DNA from: Candidatus Latescibacterota bacterium
GTDB lineage: Bacteria > Latescibacterota > MVCY01
Length of the DNA stretch: 5,798 bases
NCBI GenBank assembly: GCA_030608245.1
Contig: JAUWEO010000120.1
Location: 1-5,798, forward strand
Direction of reading: 5' to 3'
Of the stretch, positions 1 to 5,255 are shown in pieces. Each line of letters begins with the position of its first letter. The stretch's first letter is position 1. The notes below the pieces were generated by a model. It saw only the letters and a program-made list of their open reading frames with translations. It did not search any database and was not told where the DNA came from. A program made the translations under genes and the position numbers.

Positions 1-1
1 A

Positions 2-103
2 GGCTTAACAGCATACCAAGATGAAGCAGGCGGCTCAGCCAGCGGTGAAGTTTTGCAGACTTCCCTGGAGACGAAGACGGGACTATACTTTTCATGGTAT
101 TAA
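2..103 (+). CDS. Possible C-terminal tail of a converging plus-strand gene (5' cut by window edge)
   Basis: A plus-strand frame is open from the window edge to a TAA at 101-103 and encodes about 33 residues ending in TGLYFSWY. It would overlap the 3' end of the minus-strand permease gene by 12 bases, which is common for convergent genes. The short alternating stretch ending in an aromatic residue resembles the last strand of an outer-membrane beta-barrel, but this is a guess from a few residues. Two minus-strand frames are also open over the same 91 bases, and an open run of this length arises easily by chance. The call is weak. Confidence 0.22.
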   Translation, partial: GLTAYQDEAGGSASGEVLQTSLETKTGLYFSWY

Positions 104-934
104 ACTGATATGGAAAGCCTTAAGAATCATTTGTGCTGCTATAAAAAACAATATAATAGTGAATATCCGCTTCAGCACGGTCCCTTTAGTTCTTTGAGCT
201 AATCTTGAGCCTAACTGGGCACCCAACAGGACACCGATAACAGTAGGGGCCACCAAGAGCGGCTTGACATAACCTCGTGCATAGTAGATAAAAGCGCTGG
301 CTACTCCGGTAATGCCGATTAGGAAGTTGCTGGTAGCCACTGCTGACTTTATGGGGATGCCCATCAGCAGATGCATTATGGGCACATTCACCGTTCCCCC
401 ACCAATCCCTAACAGCCCGGAGGTATTACCAGCCAACACTGCCGCCAGCATTCCTAAAGGCAAGGAGTTAACCCGGTATTGGACAGAGGCCTGTAAGGAT
501 TCGTCGTAGTAGGTGGCAGCTAAGGAATCGTGGGGATTATCCGGGAATTGGAGGGACAAGTCTTCCGAACGGGAACGTTTGCCCATCCAGTAACAAGTGT
601 AGAACAGAACTATACCGAAAATGGCATACAGTGGTTGGGGGCGAAGGTTAACTGCCAGTATCCCACCAGTGATCCCTCCTATGGTAGTAGCTGTGGCCAG
701 TGTCATCCCCAACCTCACATTGGCCAGCCCCTTTTTCACATAAATACTGGCCCCTCCCACCGAGGTGGCCACCACTGCGACGATGCTGGTGCCAATGGCA
801 GTGTGGATGGGAACACCCAACAACAAACTGAGCAGAGGCACTACAAACACACCGCCGCCTATGCCCAACATCGACCCTAATGTCCCGGCAGTGAAGCCAA
901 CCGATAATAGCTTCAACAGAAAAAGATAACTCAC
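92..934 (-). CDS. TauE/SafE family membrane permease (sulfite/organosulfonate exporter-like)
   Basis: This is a 280-residue inner-membrane protein of the TauE/SafE (former DUF81) family, whose members are linked to transport of sulfite, sulfoacetate or other small organic anions; the substrate cannot be read from sequence. The family's two-fold repeat is clear: LGSMLGIGGGVFVVPLL (about residues 19-34) and SGLLGIGGGTVNVPIM (about 172-187) carry the duplicated GIGGG signature. About eight hydrophobic segments are visible, split by a charged cytoplasm-like loop at about 118-153. Length is normal for the family. The start is GTG at 932-934: an ATG overlapping it by one base is immediately followed by TGA, and the next in-frame ATG (residue 22) would delete most of the first membrane segment. 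The ribosome site is weak (GAAGGCGGG at 938-946). It lies 92 bases downstream of the lipoprotein gene with a palindrome between them, so co-transcription is possible but not shown. Confidence 0.9.
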   Translation of the reverse strand: MSYLFLLKLLSVGFTAGTLGSMLGIGGGVFVVPLLSLLLGVPIHTAIGTSIVAVVATSVGGASIYVKKGLANVRLGMTLATATTIGGITGGILAVNLRPQPLYAIFGIVLFYTCYWMGKRSRSEDLSLQFPDNPHDSLAATYYDESLQASVQYRVNSLPLGMLAAVLAGNTSGLLGIGGGTVNVPIMHLLMGIPIKSAVATSNFLIGITGVASAFIYYARGYVKPLLVAPTVIGVLLGAQLGSRLAQRTKGTVLKRIFTIILFFIAAQMILKAFHISLIP

Positions 935-977
935 ATTCCCGCCTTCTATTTTCCCCTATAATTTCCTCTGTAGCTTT

Positions 978-1010
978 AACCTCCCGCAGGTTTGGAACCT
1001 GCGGGAGGTT
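978..1010. repeat. 33-bp perfect palindromic repeat, copy 1 (15-bp stem, 3-nt loop)
   Basis: The left arm AACCTCCCGCAGGTT (978-992) and its exact reverse complement (996-1010) are separated by TGG. An identical 33-bp copy, including the loop and its orientation, sits at 3035-3067. Flanks of the two copies differ, so the 33 bp defines the unit. It lies between the lipoprotein stop (1027) and the permease start (934) and would form a strong RNA hairpin in a read-through transcript. No U-run follows on either strand, so it is not a standard intrinsic terminator; a REP-like dispersed element fits better. Confidence 0.9.
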
Positions 1011-1026
1011 TGTTAGAGAGGTGGTG

Positions 1027-1809
1027 CTACTGAGAGGGTATCCCTTGTTCCTGAGTCTGGAAATCGAACCAGAAGTCTATGGCTTCGCTTGGATTGCCAG
1101 CAGGGTCAAATCTCAGGACAACATCGGGGATTATTATTCTTATTTGCCTTCCTTCTTTGAGCTTCTGTGCCAATTTTGCCGCATCCCACAGCAGTACTCG
1201 GGAGACTCTAACAGTGGGAAAGATAGTCAGGTTGGGCTTTTCGTCCATCCATTCATAGTCAGTCAGTCCGCTTTCCTTGTAGATAGCTTGAAATGACTGA
1301 CTCACTACTTGCTGCCTGGCGTAGGTGGGACTGAGTCCAGCTTTCAAGTAGGGTTCGGAGGCTCGTTTGGCATAATCGGCGGTGCTGCTTATGGCCAGCA
1401 GAACTGCTGCTTTGTAGGAGAGTACATCCAACTGCTTGGTGCCGCAGATGAGCACTGCCTGGGAGAGAGGCAGCCTTATCTTCGAGCTGGTGCTGTTCTC
1501 AATGTTCAGCGAGACGGCGGCAAAGATGTTCTCGGAGAAGACGCTCTCCCCTCGGATCTTTTCTTTTTTTTCTGCGGCGCTAAGAAATCTTAGACTTATC
1601 TTCACCCCGTTTTGGGTAGAGCTAATGGAGTTTTCTGTGCTGTTGGTCTGGCACTGCCCGCTTCCCCCCACCGGAGAACAGATAAGGTCTGAAAAGGCAA
1701 GAGGTTCCCTCTGAGTGGCCTTCGATGGGAGACTATGCCGCCTCGACAGGGAGGCGCAACCGGCAGAGAGACAGACAGCCAAGATAAACAAGAAGAATAG
1801 CTTTTTCAT
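1027..1809 (-). CDS. Predicted lipoprotein of unknown family
   Basis: I do not recognise the family. From the chosen start the protein has 260 residues: MKK, a hydrophobic stretch LFFLFILAVCL, and a lipobox LSAGC with the lipidated Cys at residue 18. This is a lipoprotein signal peptide; Ala at +2 would favour the outer membrane in a diderm. After a Ser/Gln-rich linker comes a probably beta-rich part (about 69-125, including FAAVSLNIENSTSSKIRLPL), a helical part around 130-180, and a C-terminal part with RIIIPDVVLRFDP and FWFDFQ. The start at 1807-1809 is chosen because it has GAGGG seven bases upstream and places the signal peptide at the N-terminus. An upstream in-frame ATG at 1866 would add 19 non-signal residues and falls in the terminal repeat of the neighbouring element. 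No partner gene gives a clear clue to function. Confidence 0.82.
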   Translation of the reverse strand: MKKLFFLFILAVCLSAGCASLSRRHSLPSKATQREPLAFSDLICSPVGGSGQCQTNSTENSISSTQNGVKISLRFLSAAEKKEKIRGESVFSENIFAAVSLNIENSTSSKIRLPLSQAVLICGTKQLDVLSYKAAVLLAISSTADYAKRASEPYLKAGLSPTYARQQVVSQSFQAIYKESGLTDYEWMDEKPNLTIFPTVRVSRVLLWDAAKLAQKLKEGRQIRIIIPDVVLRFDPAGNPSEAIDFWFDFQTQEQGIPSQ

Positions 1810-1816
1810 CGTTTTT

Positions 1817-1821
1817 CCCTC
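1817..1821 (-). promoter_or_regulatory. Ribosome binding site fixing the lipoprotein start
   Basis: On the minus strand GAGGG lies seven bases before the ATG at 1809. It supports this start over the in-frame ATG at 1866, which would bury the lipoprotein signal peptide 19 residues inside the protein. Confidence 0.7.
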
Positions 1822-1854
1822 AAGGTTTATAGGATTTGCACGGCTGTAGTTATA

Positions 1855-2042
1855 AGGACAGAACATTGATCCTTTCGTAAAAAGTCCGCGTCATTGATTT
1901 TCAACGCAAAGACGCCAAGACGCAAAGAAAGAAGATATTCTTTAATAATCAAATAATTATATCTCTTGTTTTCTCTCTGCGTCTTTGCGTCTCTGTGTTA
2001 GATTTCAAACTTTTTACGAGTCAATCAACATTGTTCTGTCCC
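1855..2042. mobile_element. MITE-like element with imperfect terminal inverted repeats, no coding capacity
   Basis: The ends GGACAGAACA (1856-1865) and TGTTCTGTCC (2032-2041) are exact reverse complements. Further in, CGTAAAAAGT (1876-1885) matches ACTTTTTACG (2009-2018) in inverse, with a shared TTGAT between the two blocks and a 3-base length difference. Inside these, ACGCAAAG-type 8-mers (1904-1927) face their inverse complement (about 1972-1999). The whole 186-188 bp is therefore one long imperfect inverted repeat around an AT-rich centre. If one extra base is included at each end, TA flanks both sides (1853-1854 and 2043-2044), as in IS630/Tc1-mariner-type insertions, but a 2-bp match is easily chance. 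It fills the gap between the PHP hydrolase stop and the lipoprotein gene and encodes nothing. Mobility is inferred; the repeat structure is seen directly. Confidence 0.72.
1904..1999. repeat. Facing arrays of 8-bp repeats (ACGCAAAG family)
   Basis: The left array reads ACGCAAAG, ACGCCAAG, ACGCAAAG in direct succession (1904-1927) followed by AAAG. The right array, read on the minus strand from 1999, is ACACAGAG, ACGCAAAG, ACGCAGAG. The two arrays face each other across an AT-rich spacer and can pair as the inner stem of the 1855-2042 element. Related 8-mers (CCGCAGAG, TCACAGAG) occur at 4788-4803. Confidence 0.8.
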
Positions 2043-2926
2043 TACTTCTTCAGGAAGAACGGATTGCTCCAGGCGAGGCGTCCTGCTACATCTACACATT
2101 CAACTCTCACATAGCGTTCTTTCCCTCCACATTTGAACTCGGCCTCGGTCAGCAGGTCGCCGTTCTCTGCCTGAACCCTTTTCCCTCTGGAAGAATCAGA
2201 GATGAAGTTAATGACTGCCACCTCTGAACATTTTACCGAGATGCTATCCTGGTGGAGTTGTATATCCCGTATTTCTGGACCACAGGTCGAGTAAAAACAC
2301 CCCTTAGTAATCCCAGCTAGTATGTTTTCTTTAGTTAAACCAGGGGCCTTAACCATAATCCACCCCTGGCCGTGGTCAGGACGGTGAAAATGGGCATCGT
2401 CAACTGCGAATCCCAAGACGTGTTTTCCTCTGGCCAGGAGATCGTCCCAATGTACATTTGAGATGCCCTTACCGATGCTGGTCAGACAGGTGGTGTTGAA
2501 TACCTCTATTCCAATAATTCCGTTCAGTGGAAGTAATTGGTTTATTGTCAACCCCGACCAGTAGGGATGAGCAACTATCACTCTTGCCCCTTGGGAGCGA
2601 ATAAGGTCTATGGCTCCTTGAACATCGATTCCTTCGGGCAATTGCATCTCCTTGGTCGGCCCCAGGGCAAGAAGGTGATAGGATGTCTCTGTCTCAGTTG
2701 AAGCTGCACTTAATTCCATCCCGTTGATCAAAAGAAAGGTCGAGTCGGAGATGCCACTCACACCGGTTAGCTTGTCATGGTCGCTTATCGCCAGGAAGTC
2801 GTAACCATGGCTTTTGTACCAGCCTGACAACTTCTCGGGTGAAAGTTCTCCATCGGAGTTGTTGCTGTGGGTATGGATGTTTCCTTTGTACCAGTTCCCG
2901 GCGGAATTAAACGGATTTTCAAACAT
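2042..2926 (-). CDS. PHP-domain metal-dependent hydrolase, CehA/McbA-like
   Basis: A polymerase-and-histidinol-phosphatase (PHP) fold phosphoesterase or hydrolase, probably cytoplasmic, most like the CehA/McbA group; the substrate is unknown. Counting from the selected Met (294 residues), the metal-ligand motifs appear in order: NIHTHS at about 16-21 with Asp25 in SDG, SDHD at about 48-51, GMELS with Glu71, AHPYW with His120, IEVFN with Glu141, and VDDAHFH with Asp177 and His179. All expected ligands seem present, so the enzyme should be active. Residues after about 225 form a beta-rich tail seen in this family. Two adjacent ATGs (2929 and 2926) follow AGGAG at 2934-2938; 2926 has the better 7-base spacing. 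The frame is open further upstream, with an ATG at 2992 and no stop back to the RACo stop, but those residues do not resemble the family's N-terminus. The stop codon abuts the MITE-like element. Confidence 0.88.
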   Translation of the reverse strand: MFENPFNSAGNWYKGNIHTHSNNSDGELSPEKLSGWYKSHGYDFLAISDHDKLTGVSGISDSTFLLINGMELSAASTETETSYHLLALGPTKEMQLPEGIDVQGAIDLIRSQGARVIVAHPYWSGLTINQLLPLNGIIGIEVFNTTCLTSIGKGISNVHWDDLLARGKHVLGFAVDDAHFHRPDHGQGWIMVKAPGLTKENILAGITKGCFYSTCGPEIRDIQLHQDSISVKCSEVAVINFISDSSRGKRVQAENGDLLTEAEFKCGGKERYVRVECVDVAGRLAWSNPFFLKK

Positions 2927-2933
2927 CATGTCT

Positions 2934-2938
2934 CTCCT
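2934..2938 (-). promoter_or_regulatory. Ribosome binding site deciding the PHP hydrolase start
   Basis: AGGAG on the minus strand lies seven bases before the ATG at 2926 and four before the one at 2929. It argues for one of these starts over the longer in-frame ATG at 2992, for which I see no good purine-rich site. Confidence 0.65.
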
Positions 2939-3034
2939 AAGGTAATTGAAATACTGGTTATTAGGATTGCTAAGCTCAGAGCAAACGCCCATGCCGGCGG
3001 GGCCAGCGCCACGAAGGATGAAAATGGCGTCCAG

Positions 3035-3067
3035 AACCTCCCGCAGGTTTGGAACCTGCGGGAGGTT
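3035..3067. repeat. 33-bp perfect palindromic repeat, copy 2
   Basis: Identical to 978-1010 in sequence, loop and orientation: left arm 3035-3049, TGG loop 3050-3052, right arm 3053-3067. It sits in the 186-base gap between the RACo-like gene stop and the PHP hydrolase start. It is wrapped by a further 7-bp inverted pair, GAAAATG (3020-3026) and CATTTTC (3073-3079), absent from copy 1. In the minus-strand frame shared by the two genes it is open and would read NLPQVPNLREV. It lacks a U-run, so it could attenuate or stabilise mRNA but is not a typical terminator. Confidence 0.9.
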
Positions 3068-3112
3068 GCTATCATTTTCGAAGCAAATTGAGCTGCCAAG
3101 AGCGGTTTTGAT

Positions 3113-4765
3113 TTATGAATTGGGGTCTGTGAAATACATCCTTTCGGCTACCAAGTAGGCGAAGTCCTTTTCCCTTTCGTTGGGTTTGATATGTTCGATT
3201 TTCTTGAGGATTAGCTCTGCATCCTTGCGTTTTTCTCTGGAGAGAAGCATCTGTCTTGCTCCCTCTAAGGCACCGTTTCCCACTCTGACCACCTTCTCAG
3301 GGGCATCGGGGAGCAGACCGATAGCTATGGCATTGTCGGTATTGATGTAATTGCCAAAAGCACCGGCAAGATAGATTTTATCTATCTGTTCCAAAGTAGT
3401 GCGGTAATATTTTACCAACAGGTCCTGATCGACACGGAGCCCGGCTTTGGCAGTTATAAGTTGGTAAACATCTTGTTGACTGAGGTTGATTCCGTCTGTT
3501 ACCAAGAACTCTCCCGACAGTTTGGCCGTTTTGCTCATAATTCCGTGTCTTAAGAGCTCGGCAAGCAGGTCAATCAGTCCGCTTCCGCAGATTCCCACCG
3601 GGGATTTGTTTCCGATTGTCTGGTATTCTGCCTTCCCGTCGGTTATGCTTACATTTTTTATCGCCCCCTCTATTGCTCCCACCCCCGATTTTATAGTTGC
3701 TCCTTCGTAAGCACCACCTGCAGCGCAGGAGATGGTCAACATTCTGTCACGGTTTCCTATTATCACCTCGCCGTTTGTTCCGATATCCACCGTCATGCTG
3801 GGTTTTTCCCTTTTGTATATTTCAGTGGAGATTATGTCAGCGATTGCGTCTGCACCGGCGTGTCCGCCAATTAGCGGGGCTCCGTAGACATTAGCCTGGG
3901 GATTGAACCCAAGCCCCAGTTGCTTAGCCTTACAGAGCACAGGCTCTTTCCTTTCCGGCTCATAAGGGATTACTCCTAAGGAACTCACATCGATGCCCAG
4001 AAAGATATTTCTCATTGTTGGGTTGCCGACGATTGTAATGTCATAGACATATTGGCAAATCCGCTCGTCCCTCTCTGCTTCAAGTTCTTTCATACTCTCG
4101 TTTATTACCTCTATGACTGCCTTTTGTAATGTCTGAAGCCTCTGGGTGCGCTCGGCACTTGTAGTGTAGCGGGTTTCTTTCCTATGAACCATAGTGTACT
4201 CTATCCGGGATATAACATCGTTTCCATAGGGAATCTGAGGATTTTTGCGTGCCAGGGTGGCGACAGTTTTGCCCGACTGTAAGTCTATCAGTTGAACCAC
4301 AAGGGTAGTGGTTCCCACATCTATAGCTAAGCCGTAGATCTTTCCCCGAAAATCGTCCAGTCTTTCCGCTTTTCCCTCTGCAGAGTGGTAAAAAACTTCG
4401 CTGCCGCGGCGGTAAACGAAGGGGGAAAGCTCAACATCTCTTTGTGTAGCATCTGATAGGATGGCATATTTACCGAAATCCTTAATAAACACAGTGATAT
4501 TTTGAGAGGTATCCACGATCTTTGCCTGACAGGCGAGGCGTTCTTCTTCACCCAGACGGAATTCTCGTTCCACTTCGGTCTTCTGGTTCAGACATTCGCC
4601 TCCTGGGTCGATTCTCACCACGCACTTGCCACATTCGCCCCGGCCACCGCATTCTGCGTCTATGCTCACCCCGAATTCTCTGGCATAGTCCAAGATACTC
4701 TTGCCTTCTGATATCTCCATTCCTTGTCTTGTTCTTCTATACTGAGGGAAGAATATTCTGCCCAT
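3113..4765 (-). CDS. RACo-like reductive activator of corrinoid proteins ([2Fe-2S] ferredoxin plus ASKHA/DUF4445 ATPase domain)
   Basis: RACo-type proteins use ATP and a low-potential electron to reduce inactive Co(II) corrinoid back to Co(I) in methyltransferase systems. The 550-residue protein has the expected order. An N-terminal plant-type [2Fe-2S] domain (about 1-97) has ligands Cys39-x5-Cys45-x2-Cys48 and Cys79. A short linker is followed by the ASKHA ATPase part, with the phosphate loops AIDVGTTT (about 147-154) and TVDIGTNGEV (about 325-334), the conserved stretch SCAAGGAYEGATIKSG (346-361) and LAGAFGNYI (466-474). It is somewhat shorter than the best-known RACo, of roughly 630 residues by memory. 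The start at 4763-4765 fits the family's N-terminus (IFFP before the Fe-S domain) and has AGGAGG at 4776-4781, ten bases upstream. It follows a ferredoxin gene and a URO-D family gene on the same strand, which supports a corrinoid methyl-transfer role. The partner corrinoid protein is not in the window. Confidence 0.92.
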   Translation of the reverse strand: MGRIFFPQYRRTRQGMEISEGKSILDYAREFGVSIDAECGGRGECGKCVVRIDPGGECLNQKTEVEREFRLGEEERLACQAKIVDTSQNITVFIKDFGKYAILSDATQRDVELSPFVYRRGSEVFYHSAEGKAERLDDFRGKIYGLAIDVGTTTLVVQLIDLQSGKTVATLARKNPQIPYGNDVISRIEYTMVHRKETRYTTSAERTQRLQTLQKAVIEVINESMKELEAERDERICQYVYDITIVGNPTMRNIFLGIDVSSLGVIPYEPERKEPVLCKAKQLGLGFNPQANVYGAPLIGGHAGADAIADIISTEIYKREKPSMTVDIGTNGEVIIGNRDRMLTISCAAGGAYEGATIKSGVGAIEGAIKNVSITDGKAEYQTIGNKSPVGICGSGLIDLLAELLRHGIMSKTAKLSGEFLVTDGINLSQQDVYQLITAKAGLRVDQDLLVKYYRTTLEQIDKIYLAGAFGNYINTDNAIAIGLLPDAPEKVVRVGNGALEGARQMLLSREKRKDAELILKKIEHIKPNEREKDFAYLVAERMYFTDPNS

Positions 4766-4784
4766 TTTTTCATTTCCTCCTATT

Positions 4785-4973
4785 TCACCGCAGAGTCACA
4801 GAGAACACAGCGCGGCAGAGCCGCAACCCCAAAAAGCAACCGCGGATTACGCGGATTTCACGGATTCTAAAAGAAAAAACTTGTCAAAAAAACGAAGTCT
4901 CGCGGGTTGTAGTACAGAGAACACAGAAAGAGACAGAGAACTATCTCTGTGACCTCCGTGTCTCTATAGTGAG
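4785..4973. repeat. Imperfect inverted-repeat element of CACAGAG-type 8-mers
   Basis: The left side carries CCGCAGAG and TCACAGAG in succession (4788-4803). The right side holds their inverse kind: TCTCTGTGA (4944-4952) is the exact complement of TCACAGAGA (4796-4804), and GTGA at 4969-4972 faces TCAC at 4785-4788. ACAGAGAACACAG occurs twice directly (4798-4810, 4914-4926). Two small hairpins lie inside: GCGGC-AGA-GCCGC (4812-4824) and ACAGAGA-ACTA-TCTCTGT (4933-4950). Length (about 189 bp) and motif resemble the 1855-2042 element, though its TIRs are not shared. It occupies most of the gap between ferredoxin and RACo-like genes, ending 20 bases before the RACo start. Exact borders are uncertain. 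Confidence 0.6.
4841..4867. repeat. Three tandem 9-bp repeats (CGCGGATTA type)
   Basis: CGCGGATTA, CGCGGATTT and CACGGATTC follow each other without gap. The unit differs from the CACAGAG-type 8-mers around it, so it may be a second short-repeat family nested inside that element. It is noncoding in this context. Confidence 0.75.
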
Positions 4974-5045
4974 TTATTTCAATGGTCTATGGATGCCACT
5001 CTCATCTGAATTCTTTTTGAATTAAAGCTGAAACCTCAAAGTTTG
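4974..5045. other. Remaining noncoding part of the ferredoxin-RACo gap
   Basis: Together with 4766-4973 this makes a 280-base gap. I see no ORF, RNA gene or convincing promoter here. The only structure is a weak GAATT/AATTC inverted pair around a T-run (about 5008-5021), too short to call a terminator for the ferredoxin transcript. Confidence 0.5.
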
Positions 5046-5219
5046 TTAGTCCTGGAGAGAAATAGCCTCGTTAGGGCATTCGTCAACACAGGTACCGCAG
5101 TCGGTACACGTGTCTGGATCGACTTTAGCGATATCATCTACGGTGATGGCCTCCATCGGGCAGGTATCGGCGCAGATACCGCAGCCCGTACAAAGGGTTT
5201 CATCAATTACTGCCGGCAT
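5046..5219 (-). CDS. Small 2[4Fe-4S] ferredoxin
   Basis: A 57-residue bacterial-type dicluster ferredoxin, a cytoplasmic low-potential electron carrier. Both cluster motifs are complete: Cys10-x2-Cys13-x2-Cys16-x3-Cys20-Pro and Cys38-x2-Cys41-x2-Cys44-x3-Cys48-Pro. The cysteines before the Pro of one motif and the three of the other give two normal [4Fe-4S] clusters. The sequence is acidic (many Asp/Glu), as is usual. Length is typical for the clostridial type. The ATG at 5217-5219 has AAAGGAGG eight bases upstream. The gene starts 36 bases after the URO-D family stop, so the two are very likely co-transcribed. It lies upstream of the RACo-like activator, whose [2Fe-2S] domain needs an electron donor. 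Supplying that electron is my inference; a general ferredoxin role is the alternative. Confidence 0.95.
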   Translation of the reverse strand: MPAVIDETLCTGCGICADTCPMEAITVDDIAKVDPDTCTDCGTCVDECPNEAISLQD

Positions 5220-5227
5220 TTTCCTTC

Positions 5228-5235
5228 CCTCCTTT
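5228..5235 (-). promoter_or_regulatory. Strong Shine-Dalgarno site of the ferredoxin gene
   Basis: AAAGGAGG on the minus strand lies eight bases before the ferredoxin ATG, in the 36-base gap after the URO-D stop. It is the best ribosome site in the window and suggests high translation of the ferredoxin. Confidence 0.8.
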
Positions 5236-5255
5236 CTGTTTGGGATTAAATTTTC

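Noticed and set aside
530..880. Plus-strand ORF of 116 residues opposite the permease gene
   Set aside because: It is a shadow of the membrane protein frame, rich in His, Gln and Pro with no domain; similar plus-strand ORFs at 1309-1593 and 4522-5025 were dropped for the same reason.
978..1010. The palindrome as an intrinsic terminator
   Set aside because: The stem is strong, but neither strand has a T-run after it; the minus strand continues AAAGCTAC.
1810..1866. Longer lipoprotein start at the ATG at 1866
   Set aside because: It adds 19 residues before a clear signal peptide, has no good ribosome site, and comes from the terminal repeat of the adjacent element.
1904..1999. CRISPR array
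   Set aside because: The repeats are 8-mers in direct contact with no spacers, and no cas genes are present.
4674..4773. Minus-strand ATG at 4773 just after AGGAGG, giving a 33-residue ORF out of frame with RACo
   Set aside because: Spacing to the ribosome site is only two bases, the product has no recognisable features, and it overlaps a well-supported gene.
4864..4887. Minus-strand TTGACA (4882-4887) followed by TAGAAT as a sigma-70 promoter for the RACo-like gene
   Set aside because: The spacer is only 12 bases, far from the usual 16-18, and no other -35 sits at the right distance.
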